Below are positions 37,163-44,711 of a stretch of DNA of 64,000 nucleotides, piece after piece. A program made the position numbers and the translations under genes. Under the pieces are notes generated by a model. The model saw nothing but the letters and a program-made list of their open reading frames with translations. It was not told the origin of the DNA and made no database searches. How positions within the stretch are numbered: position 1 is the stretch's first letter; each line of letters opens with the position of its first letter. Source of the DNA: Haloimpatiens massiliensis (GTDB lineage Bacteria > Bacillota > Clostridia > Clostridiales > Clostridiaceae); the NCBI RefSeq assembly GCF_900184255.1, contig NZ_LT854640.1, positions 1,448,156-1,512,155 on the forward strand, in the 5' to 3' direction.

Positions 37163-38366
37163 CCTAAATTGCAATAACAAATTGAACTAATTTTCTGGTA
37201 AGACTAAATTTGTTAACACGAATAAATGATGTCCAACTGTTCTTCAAAGAGTTCTTCCGGCGTTTTGTAGCCAAGAATCTTTCTTGGAAGTTGATTACAC
37301 CAGTCTTCAATAAAAGCAATAGCATCAATGCTAAATTTAGATATAGCAACACCTTTTGGTATAAATTTTCTAATCAAACCATTATGGCGTTCATTTGTTC
37401 CACGTTCGTGAGGAGAATACGGATGTGCAAAGTAAACTTTTGTATCGGTATCTTTCTCAAGGGTTGATAATTCAGCAAATTCCAAACCGTTATCTCCAGT
37501 GATTGTCCTAAATATCTGGCTAAATTTTGAACCGAAATAATCCTTGATTTTATTAAGTTCTTCCCTAACTGCACTAGCCGTTTTTGATGGAATTATCCTA
37601 ACAATTGAATTACGAGTTTGACGTTCAGTTATCGTTAGGAGGACGTTGTCAGTTTTAGCTTTTAAGCCTATGACAGTATCAATTTCCCAGTGGCCAAATT
37701 CATGCCTACTGTCAACTGATTCTGGGCGTTCTTCTATGCTCCTACCAAGATTTCTCTTATGGTGTCTAACTCTTTTGGGCTTATTATTCCTACGAAGCTT
37801 TAGAGGCAAATCCGTATTAGCAATATCTACTAAACCAAGGTCAATATAGTTATAGATGGTTTTGGTGCATACAGTTTCTGAAAGTTTGAATTTACCACTT
37901 TTAACAGTAGAACCTACAGATGCGTCAACAGACCATTCTTTAAGCCTCATTTCGTTGCACACGTGTGTAACAAAAGAGGAACAAGTAAAGCGTTTAAATT
38001 TGGGGCAACAGTTCATTCTATTGCGGTTGTAAATCGATTCGCCAGTGTCAGCCAGATATACCATAACTTTTTTGTTTTGGATAATCTGTGCTACAGTGCC
38101 TCTTTTAATTTCATTGGTTATGGTGTTAATGGAACGCCCCAACTCCTTTGCAATGCGATATGGCGTATACCCATCCTTAAGGCGAAGCTGTATGGTGACT
38201 CTTTCCTCAAAATTTAAATGTTTTTGTTTGCGAGAATTTGTGGTATTGTTAGGATAGTCCATAGTGATTGTCCTTTCTGTTAAGTTTGGTTTGTGGTGAT
38301 TCAATCTTAACACAGGAAAACCTCTATGGATTTTTTATTTAGTTCAATTTGAGTTTACAATTAAGC
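37163..38366 (-). mobile_element. IS30-family element
   Basis: About 1.2 kb with imperfect terminal inverted repeats that share CAAATTGAACTAA (37178 region; reverse form near 38338-38352). It is flanked by a direct repeat TATAAATAAATTT (37150-37162 and 38367-38379), a likely target duplication. It lies between palindrome 37088 and the SIR2 gene. Confidence 0.8.
37213..38262 (-). CDS. IS30-family transposase
   Basis: 349 aa from ATG 38262 (GAAAGGA upstream; the in-frame ATG 38313 lacks a site). N-terminal HTH (HLNFEERVTIQLRLKDGYTP, RIAKELGRSINTITNEI) and integrase core HWEIDTVIG, ITGDNGLEFAEL, TNERHNGLIRKFIP. Full length. Confidence 0.92.
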   Translation of the reverse strand: MDYPNNTTNSRKQKHLNFEERVTIQLRLKDGYTPYRIAKELGRSINTITNEIKRGTVAQIIQNKKVMVYLADTGESIYNRNRMNCCPKFKRFTCSSFVTHVCNEMRLKEWSVDASVGSTVKSGKFKLSETVCTKTIYNYIDLGLVDIANTDLPLKLRRNNKPKRVRHHKRNLGRSIEERPESVDSRHEFGHWEIDTVIGLKAKTDNVLLTITERQTRNSIVRIIPSKTASAVREELNKIKDYFGSKFSQIFRTITGDNGLEFAELSTLEKDTDTKVYFAHPYSPHERGTNERHNGLIRKFIPKGVAISKFSIDAIAFIEDWCNQLPRKILGYKTPEELFEEQLDIIYSC

Positions 38367-38456
38367 TATAAATAAATTTTACCATTTTTTAAATTTGGTA
38401 CATATTGCTGCTTTTGCAACGAAAAGGATGGATAAAGGCGAAGGAGAAGAACAATT

Positions 38457-39797
38457 ATGAATATTGATGAAACATTGTATCAATCGATGCTCGAAAACCA
38501 GAATTGTTTAAAAATTAGCAGTAAGATTGAATTCCCTGTATTTGATAATTTCAATGGGGAAAAAGACTTACAGTCTATGCGTGAACAATATCGAAAGAGA
38601 ATTGAACCGTGGCTTAGTGCAGCACTACAAACTGAACATTTATCTATGTTAATCGGCACTGGACTTACGATGGCAATCTGTTCTTCTGCTGATGTTAAGT
38701 CATCTTCTATGGCAAAGGCAAAATTTGGTGAGGACTTTTCTACTAAAATAAACACTTATGCTGAAAATGCCGCAAAGCAAATGGGAAGAGGTAATTATAA
38801 TATTGAAGATCAGATACGAACCGCTTTATCCTTGCTTCATGGCTACGAAATAGATAATAATGATAAAGCAGCAAAGAAGCTTGGTGCTGAAATTGATATT
38901 GTTCTTACTGATTTTAGTAATAGTATTTTAGAAGCAGAAAAAAGTTTTATGACAGCACTAGAATCTTCAGATACTATCCAATCAGCTAAAGCAGAATTCG
39001 CACTATTTTTACTTAAGTCATTTATTACATCTTTCAGTAGTAGGACTGCAACCAGAGAGCGAACGCATATTTTTACAACCAATTATGATCGTTTTATAGA
39101 ACTCGCTTGTGATTATTCAGGTATTAAAATTTTGGATCGCTTTTGGGGAAAAATTGTTCCCCGTTTTCAAGAAAGTCCAGCTACAATTGATTATTATTAT
39201 CGGACACCAGATGCCAAAAATGAATTTCGCTATGCAGAAGGTGTTGTTCGTTATAGTAAAATTCATGGCTCTGTAGATTGGGTTAATAAAGATAATGCAA
39301 TTTATAAGGATTGCCTTCGATTCGGAGCTGAAAAAGTTGAATTACCCAAAGATAAAACTTATCGTGACCATTTAATGATTTATCCTAATTCCATGAAATC
39401 AGTTGAAACAGCCTTATATCCATATTCGGAGCTCTTTCGTGATTTTAGCAGTGCAATATGTCGGCCAAATTCAACATTGGTGACATATGGATACGGATTT
39501 GGTGATACCCATATAAATAAAATCATAAAAGAAATGCTTAGTACTCCCTCTACGCATTTAATCATTATTTCCTATGGAATAGACGAACGTCTTGTTGGAT
39601 TTTTAAGACAAATTAATCTTGCTCAAATAACATTACTCTGTGGTGGCGAGTTTGGTAGTATTGAAAATTTGGTACAATTTTATTTACCGAAAGCAGCTAT
39701 TGACACGATAACTGAATCGGCAAGTAAACTCGTTGATGCTCGTAAAGGATATTTGGACAGAGCAGAGGTTAGTGCGGAGGTGGAGAATGAACTTTAA
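38457..39797 (+). CDS. SIR2-domain NADase of a SIR2-HerA antiphage system
   Basis: 446 aa. SIR2_2-type fold: LIGTGLT (66-71), FTTNYDRFIE (206-214), KIHGSVDW with probable catalytic His270, and VTYGYGFGDTHINKII (342-357). In SIR2-HerA systems the SIR2 subunit degrades NAD+ after phage infection while the complex also acts on DNA. GGAGAAG precedes the ATG. The gene overlaps the HerA gene by 11 bases. Its AT-rich composition and opposite strand differ from the ICE backbone, so it is a cargo insertion. Confidence 0.85.
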   Translation: MNIDETLYQSMLENQNCLKISSKIEFPVFDNFNGEKDLQSMREQYRKRIEPWLSAALQTEHLSMLIGTGLTMAICSSADVKSSSMAKAKFGEDFSTKINTYAENAAKQMGRGNYNIEDQIRTALSLLHGYEIDNNDKAAKKLGAEIDIVLTDFSNSILEAEKSFMTALESSDTIQSAKAEFALFLLKSFITSFSSRTATRERTHIFTTNYDRFIELACDYSGIKILDRFWGKIVPRFQESPATIDYYYRTPDAKNEFRYAEGVVRYSKIHGSVDWVNKDNAIYKDCLRFGAEKVELPKDKTYRDHLMIYPNSMKSVETALYPYSELFRDFSSAICRPNSTLVTYGYGFGDTHINKIIKEMLSTPSTHLIIISYGIDERLVGFLRQINLAQITLLCGGEFGSIENLVQFYLPKAAIDTITESASKLVDARKGYLDRAEVSAEVENEL

Positions 39798-41811
39798 TAA
39801 TTATTCAGATAAATGTATCGGAATAGTAGACTCGGTTTCTCCTTCTGAAATTAAAGGTTTCTTATTGGATACTGCACCAACAAATGTTTCCATTACTGAG
39901 GGTAATATATCTTTATTCCCAAGAATAAATAGTTTTTTAACCATCCCTAATGAAACGGGGTGCTTAGTTGGCATGATTTCGTGGATAGGATATAATCATT
40001 TAAATGTAAATAGTGAGGTCAATCTTCCCCGGGGAGCGCGAATTATTTCGTTAAATATACTTGGTCATATCACAGCTACATTAAATGGCCTTGAATTTGA
40101 ACGAGGAGCATTTACCTTACCTACTGTAGGTGACCCTATTCTTCTTCCTGACCCGGAGCAAATGGATACTATCATTGAAAACCATGATGAAGAATCCATC
40201 ACAATTGGAACGTCACCATTAGCTGGTAATAGGGATGTCCGTATTTCTGTTAATGAACTTTTTGGGAGACATCTTGCTGTGCTCGGAAACACAGGAAGTG
40301 GAAAATCCTGTACGGTTTCTGGATTGATAAGGTGGTCAATAGAATCAAGTGAAAAAGCTGGTCAAAAATCTCCAAATGCTCGATTTATTATCCTTGACCC
40401 TAATGGAGAATATAAACATTCATTTGATAATTTAAATGTTGATGTAACACATTGTACTGTAAAGGATTTGGATAAATCCAGTTCTTCTCAACTGCGGATT
40501 CCTGCATGGATGTGGACAAGTTCTGAATGGGCTAGTGTATTTCAAGCAAGTGATAAAACACAAAAGCCTTTATTGCGTGAAGCTCTTAGAGATTTAAAAG
40601 CAGCAAACCAAGATTGTACTAAATTCAGCAAAGAAACTGTAACTGGAGATCGTATTAAAATTTTTATTTATAAATTGGAATGTTTTCTGCGTGAATCCAT
40701 CGTTTCTCAATCTCATTTATCTAATGAAAGGACAAAATTCGGTAAAGAACTTAAGGCTAGAGTTGAAACGCTAAGGCTCGAAGTTCTAAAGCTTGAGGAA
40801 ACGAACGATTATAAAACAGATTTAATAAATTTTTGTGACACTACTGATACTACAATTCAACAATATCAAGGTACATATAACGGAAATTTGTACTACAATA
40901 TTTTCCCCGCGCAAGATGTTCAAATAATTCTTAGTAATACTATAGGTATCTCTGGTACTTTTGGAAAAGCAAGCGAAAACTTAACATGTAATGAAGATGA
41001 TCCTATAGAATTCCCCATTGAAAACCTTGCCCCCTATATCGCTGCACTTGCAAATGATACCCAAGTGGCACAATATATTGATTTTATGACTATAAGAATT
41101 AAGAGTATTCTTCGTAATTCTGTACTGTCGCCCGTCATTGGAAACAATCCACAAATCACTTTGTTAGACTGGGTAAATTTATTCTTGGGTGAATCAAAAG
41201 AAAAGAAGGCAAAAATTTGTATTATTGATTTATCCCTATTACCTTCAAACATAGTCCATTTGATGGTTTCGGTCATTGCAAGGCTAATTTTTGAAGCATT
41301 GCAGAGATACCGAAAACACTATGAAAAGGAACTTCCAACACTATTAATTATGGAAGAGGCTCATAACTTTATAAAAAAGTATTCTGACAATAATGATAAT
41401 TCGTCAGAAAAACTATGTACACAAGTATTTGAGAAGATAGCGCGTGAAGGTAGAAAATTTGGTTTGGGACTTGTTGTTTCTTCACAGCGTCCTTCCGAAT
41501 TATCCCCGACAGTTTTATCACAGTGTAATTCTTTTATCTTGCATAGAATCGTAAATGATCGTGATCAAGATATGGTCAGGAGAATGGTTCCAGATAATAT
41601 GGGAAATATTTTATCAGAACTCCCCGCTTTACCAACTAAAAAAGCTATTATTTTAGGTTCTGCCGTTTCAATTCCTACTGTGGTAGATATTAAAGATATC
41701 CCTTCACAAAACCGGCCTAAATCGGACACTCCAGATTTTTGGAAAGTTTGGACACATGCCGAAGAGCGTTCCCTGGATTGGAAACCAATTGTTGACACTT
41801 GGCAAGGCTAA
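39787..41811 (+). CDS. HerA-like DNA translocase/ATPase (DUF87) of SIR2-HerA
   Basis: 674 aa from ATG 39787 (GAGGTGG upstream), overlapping the SIR2 stop; an in-frame upstream ATG lies inside SIR2. N-terminal HAS barrel (IGIVDSVSPSEIKGFLLD), Walker A LGNTGSGKSC (166-175), ILDPNGEY, Walker B LLIMEEAHN, and EGRKFGLGLVVSSQRPSELS (sensor). HerA forms a hexamer that binds SIR2 subunits. Complete, so the system may be functional. Confidence 0.88.
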   Translation: MNFNNYSDKCIGIVDSVSPSEIKGFLLDTAPTNVSITEGNISLFPRINSFLTIPNETGCLVGMISWIGYNHLNVNSEVNLPRGARIISLNILGHITATLNGLEFERGAFTLPTVGDPILLPDPEQMDTIIENHDEESITIGTSPLAGNRDVRISVNELFGRHLAVLGNTGSGKSCTVSGLIRWSIESSEKAGQKSPNARFIILDPNGEYKHSFDNLNVDVTHCTVKDLDKSSSSQLRIPAWMWTSSEWASVFQASDKTQKPLLREALRDLKAANQDCTKFSKETVTGDRIKIFIYKLECFLRESIVSQSHLSNERTKFGKELKARVETLRLEVLKLEETNDYKTDLINFCDTTDTTIQQYQGTYNGNLYYNIFPAQDVQIILSNTIGISGTFGKASENLTCNEDDPIEFPIENLAPYIAALANDTQVAQYIDFMTIRIKSILRNSVLSPVIGNNPQITLLDWVNLFLGESKEKKAKICIIDLSLLPSNIVHLMVSVIARLIFEALQRYRKHYEKELPTLLIMEEAHNFIKKYSDNNDNSSEKLCTQVFEKIAREGRKFGLGLVVSSQRPSELSPTVLSQCNSFILHRIVNDRDQDMVRRMVPDNMGNILSELPALPTKKAIILGSAVSIPTVVDIKDIPSQNRPKSDTPDFWKVWTHAEERSLDWKPIVDTWQG

Positions 41812-41825
41812 TTACCTGCTAAAGT

Positions 41826-41867
41826 AAAAGCGGGGAGCGACGGCATGTGCCAACGCTCCCCGCTTTT
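41826..41867. terminator. Bidirectional terminator between HerA and mobC
   Basis: Perfect 14-bp stem AAAAGCGGGGAGCG / CGCTCCCCGCTTTT between two convergent stop codons (41811 and 41869). Confidence 0.85.
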
Positions 41868-41868
41868 C

Positions 41869-42216
41869 TTATAGCTCCACTATCGCCGTAAGCTGTTTGA
41901 GTACCTCTGAAACCCGGCCCCATAGCTCGGTATAATCTTTTTGCAGAGCGGTAATTTCGGACGGATAAATGCCGTAGGTGTTGGCATGAATGGCAACCTG
42001 ATTCAGATTGTTGGCACATCTGCGTTGCAGGGAAACCAGCTCCCGGACAGGGGAAATGTCAATATTTAACACATAGCCATTGAGCGCCATTTTTCGGATA
42101 TAGGCGCTTAAATTCTGTGTTCCGGCCTGTGCCATACGCTCCTGAATGGCAGCGTATTCATCATCACTCACCCAAACATAAAGGGGAACGCCGCGCCTGC
42201 GTTTGGGGCGACTCAC
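41869..42216 (-). CDS. mobC: MobC-like relaxosome accessory protein
   Basis: 115 aa with ribbon-helix-helix-like N-terminus (RGVPLYVWVSDDEYAAIQER) and the MobC segment NLSAYIRKMALNGYV and LQRRCANNLNQVAIHANTYG. It helps the relaxase open oriT. Start ATG 42216 overlaps the end of the preceding small gene. Displaced from the relaxase by the SIR2-HerA/IS30 insertion. Confidence 0.88.
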   Translation of the reverse strand: MSRPKRRRGVPLYVWVSDDEYAAIQERMAQAGTQNLSAYIRKMALNGYVLNIDISPVRELVSLQRRCANNLNQVAIHANTYGIYPSEITALQKDYTELWGRVSEVLKQLTAIVEL

Positions 42217-42401
42217 CGTTCCTCCCGTTCCCGGCTCCGGTGTTTTGCCGGCGGCTCCTTTACCCGGTCTTTCGGCCTTTCCTCCGGCATGGTCTGCGGA
42301 ACAGGCAGAGGGGCATTATTTGGAATCCCATCAATCATATTGTAATTCTGCTCGATCGAAAGCTCTGCATTTTTTAAATAGTTATCCTTTTCCATTCTCA
42401 A
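42213..42401 (-). CDS. Small ICE protein, DUF4316-like
   Basis: 62 aa, start ATG 42401 with GGAGG upstream. Sequence LKNAELSIEQNYNMIDGIPN followed by a proline- and charge-rich tail is the conserved C-terminal DUF4316 segment, here as a separate protein. Overlaps mobC by 4 bases (ATGA), so they are co-translated. Role unknown. Confidence 0.65.
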   Translation of the reverse strand: MRMEKDNYLKNAELSIEQNYNMIDGIPNNAPLPVPQTMPEERPKDRVKEPPAKHRSREREER

Positions 42402-42446
42402 AAAACCTCCTTTTTAGTGACTTCGGGCCAAGTTGGCCCGAAGTGA

Positions 42447-43034
42447 TTACCTGTCTTTCTCTGCGCTTTTTTGGGGAGCAGGACGGGCGGCATTGTCCCG
42501 TGCCGCCTGTTTTGCTCCCTCTGCCAGCCGGGCGGTAATTGATTTACTTTCTCCCGGTTCCCGCATGGGAGCTTTTCTGTCGGGATTGCCGGGAGCTGCC
42601 CGAAGCTCATAATCGCCAATCTGCTTTTCTGTCAGAGGTGCGTCATACACAAGATAGCCCCATGCCAGAAAGCGGCCCTGTTCCACACTTTCCGGCTTAT
42701 CAAAATTCACAAGGTATAACGGGCCGTTCTCCGTTTTGGGGAACGTGCCAATATCCACCGGCCTTTGTGTAGAATAATATCGATAAGCCGATTTTTCGGA
42801 TACGCGGTAGTCATGATGATATTCGGAAACACGGTTCTCATAATCCCTTGTGGCGGCGGCTTTATCGGTGGTATAGTGCCCCCAATAATAATCGCGCCTG
42901 CCGCTTGCGTCCTCGGTAAACTGCCATGTGGCAAAGGGCTGTACCGCCTGCGGATTTTCCCCAAGAGCAAAACCCCGGTCATTCTCAAAGGCAATGGCCC
43001 GTTTGATTTCATATCCTTTTACGTTATCGCTCAT
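42447..43034 (-). CDS. YodL/DUF4316-type ICE protein
   Basis: 195 aa from ATG 43034 (GGAGGG upstream). N-terminal YodL-like region (GYEIKRAIAFENDRGFALGE, TWQFTEDASGRRDYYWGHY), middle LVNFDKPESVEQGRFLAWGY, and a C-terminal disordered tail with SITARLAEGAKQAARDNAAR. That tail motif (LAEGAKQAA) also ends the SpoVG-like protein at 50.3 kb, so they share a C-terminal module. Role unknown. Confidence 0.7.
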   Translation of the reverse strand: MSDNVKGYEIKRAIAFENDRGFALGENPQAVQPFATWQFTEDASGRRDYYWGHYTTDKAAATRDYENRVSEYHHDYRVSEKSAYRYYSTQRPVDIGTFPKTENGPLYLVNFDKPESVEQGRFLAWGYLVYDAPLTEKQIGDYELRAAPGNPDRKAPMREPGESKSITARLAEGAKQAARDNAARPAPQKSAEKDR

Positions 43035-43175
43035 TTTTCCCTCCGTTCTCATACATGGAAATGTCACGCTGTTACCCGCAAAAAGTGGGGGCAGGAAGCA
43101 TAGATACCTTTTCCTTGAAACCGGCGCCGGAAAGCCCCGGAAATCAAGGCTTTTGGGGGCAAACTTCGTGACACC

Positions 43176-43553
43176 TTACCCCCTGTTTTTGCGCCTGTGC
43201 CGCTGTTGGCGGCGGCGGTCTGCTTCGCGTTTTCCTTTCCGGCGGCAGGCTTCGGAGCAATAGGCCTGACTGGTAACAGGAAGATAGGCCGCCCCGCAGA
43301 CCGGGCAGGTCTTACGGGAAAGCACCGTAGGGTTTCCGGCTAAATCAGCTTCCAGCACCGGGTTAAGCGGAAGCACGGCCTTTTGAAAATATTTGCAGTA
43401 TGTGCCCGTCCAGCATTTATCCATCATATAACAGCCGCCGTAATCAAGGGGCAGACAGCCATATTCCGGGTCATAGTTGGCGCATATCCCTGTTACCAGC
43501 CTGCGGATTGCGGCGTGTTCCTGGCGGGTCAGTTCCCGGGGTTCGGCACTCAT
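43176..43553 (-). CDS. Cysteine-rich VLP-domain protein
   Basis: 125 aa from ATG 43553 (upstream sequence is the palindrome, so longer starts are rejected). Cysteines: ICANYDPEYGCLPLDYGG, CYMMDKCWTGTYCKYF and a zinc-knuckle end KTCPVCGAAYLPVTSQAYCS. Highly basic C-terminus (KREADRRRQQRHRRKNRG), probably nucleic-acid binding. Common in Tn1549-like ICEs; role unknown. Confidence 0.75.
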   Translation of the reverse strand: MSAEPRELTRQEHAAIRRLVTGICANYDPEYGCLPLDYGGCYMMDKCWTGTYCKYFQKAVLPLNPVLEADLAGNPTVLSRKTCPVCGAAYLPVTSQAYCSEACRRKGKREADRRRQQRHRRKNRG

Positions 43554-43762
43554 ACGTCTGACTTCGGGCCAAGTTGGCCCGAAGTTCCCTCCCTTTGCGG
43601 CAAAATCAAATCCCGGTAGCAAACGCCCACGCAGACAGAGCCGTTCCAATAACTGCAATCCCGGCAAGGGGAGCCTTTCGGCGGCTTGCGCGGTGGAACC
43701 GGGCGACAGGGACGGGGCTTTTCTTTCATCATTTTTTCATAGGGGCTGTTAGTAAAGTTCAT
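43550..43762 (-). CDS. Small Cys-rich ICE protein ending in the palindrome-coded peptide
   Basis: 70 aa from ATG 43762 (MNFTNSPYEKMMKEKPRPC), overlapping the DUF4366 stop (ATGA). Middle CRDCSYWNGSVCVGVCYRD has four cysteines. The last residues GTSGQLGPKSDV are encoded by palindrome copy 43561-43585, showing invasion of the gene end by the repeat. Role unknown. Confidence 0.6.
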   Translation of the reverse strand: MNFTNSPYEKMMKEKPRPCRPVPPRKPPKGSPCRDCSYWNGSVCVGVCYRDLILPQREGTSGQLGPKSDV

Positions 43763-44424
43763 GCGTCCTCGTCCTCCCCGGTATCCGAATCCTCCCCATC
43801 CACTTCCCACGGAGGGGTATCGTCCTCCTGCTCGTCGTAAGGGTTGGTTTCGTATTCGTCAAATTCGTCCTCTGCCAAAGCGGCCTGTTCCTGCTTCGGG
43901 CGATAAATCTTAAAGTAATATCCGGCCCCGCCGCCAATCACTACAACCGCCAGCACCAGCAGGAGCATGGTAGTATTGCTTTTTTGCTCCAATTCCGCAG
44001 AGGTTTCTAAAGAAGTTTCGGAGCTTATGTCTGTTTCAGAACCGCTTTCCGGTTCGGGAGTAGAAATAGCGGCGGTTTCATTTTCCACGGTATCCTCGGA
44101 TTTTTCCGCAAGAGCCAGCAGGTCTTTTTCCGTCACGGCATTCAGAAAATACACATTGTCCATTTCCCGCTGAAGGTCAATCACGAGGTAAAATACATTT
44201 TCGTCCGGGGTGGTGATGGTGTAGAATTGCTTGCTGTCCTCGTCCGTGGCGGTATTGACTACGGTTCCCGTTCCGGCTGGGGTAAAGGGATTGGTTTCAG
44301 AAGTCGCCGGAGCTTCCGTTACTTCCGGGGTTTCCTCACCGCCGCTGGCATAGGCCACAGTGCTAAAGGAAAATACCATTAAAAAAGCGGCGCACAGCAC
44401 CGCCATCATACGAAATTTCTTCAT
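43759..44424 (-). CDS. DUF4366 membrane-anchored surface protein
   Basis: 221 aa. N-terminal signal peptide (MKKFRMMAVLCAAFLMVFSF, cut near YASG), extracellular DUF4366 domain (DSKQFYTITTPDENVFYLVI, DLLALAEKSED), Ser/Thr/Glu-rich stalk, one membrane span (TTMLLLVLAVVVIGGGAGYY) and an acidic cytoplasmic tail. Part of the transfer module; probably at the cell surface contact. Coupled on both sides to neighbours. Confidence 0.85.
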   Translation of the reverse strand: MKKFRMMAVLCAAFLMVFSFSTVAYASGGEETPEVTEAPATSETNPFTPAGTGTVVNTATDEDSKQFYTITTPDENVFYLVIDLQREMDNVYFLNAVTEKDLLALAEKSEDTVENETAAISTPEPESGSETDISSETSLETSAELEQKSNTTMLLLVLAVVVIGGGAGYYFKIYRPKQEQAALAEDEFDEYETNPYDEQEDDTPPWEVDGEDSDTGEDEDA

Positions 44425-44690
44425 TCTTCGATTTCCTCCTTTTCAGTTTGGGCGGGTACTGCGGACTTCGGGTTAAGTTGGCCCGAAGTAGCCCCGCCTG
44501 TCTTTGCCACTTTCAGCAGGTCGGCAAGGTCGGTCAGGGAAATATCCATGCCGCGCACCGCGTCCACAATTTCCAAATTTTCAAGCTCGATTTTCTGCTT
44601 TTCCAGCTCCCGCAGCTTTGTTTGAAACTCATTGATTTTTTCCTTTGTTTTCTGTATGTCCTTGCTGACACGTTCAATTTTCGCGTTCAA
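44421..44690 (-). CDS. DUF4315 family coiled-coil protein
   Basis: 89 aa; N-terminal coiled coil (IERVSKDIQKTKEKINEFQT) followed by the DUF4315 segment (VDAVRGMDISLTDLADLLK). Residues ATSGQLNPKSAV are encoded by palindrome copy 44465-44489 inside the gene. Conserved in Tn1549-type transfer operons; role unknown. Overlaps DUF4366 start. Confidence 0.8.
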   Translation of the reverse strand: MNAKIERVSKDIQKTKEKINEFQTKLRELEKQKIELENLEIVDAVRGMDISLTDLADLLKVAKTGGATSGQLNPKSAVPAQTEKEEIEE

Positions 44691-44711
44691 AAAATTACCT
44701 CCTATGTTTCG

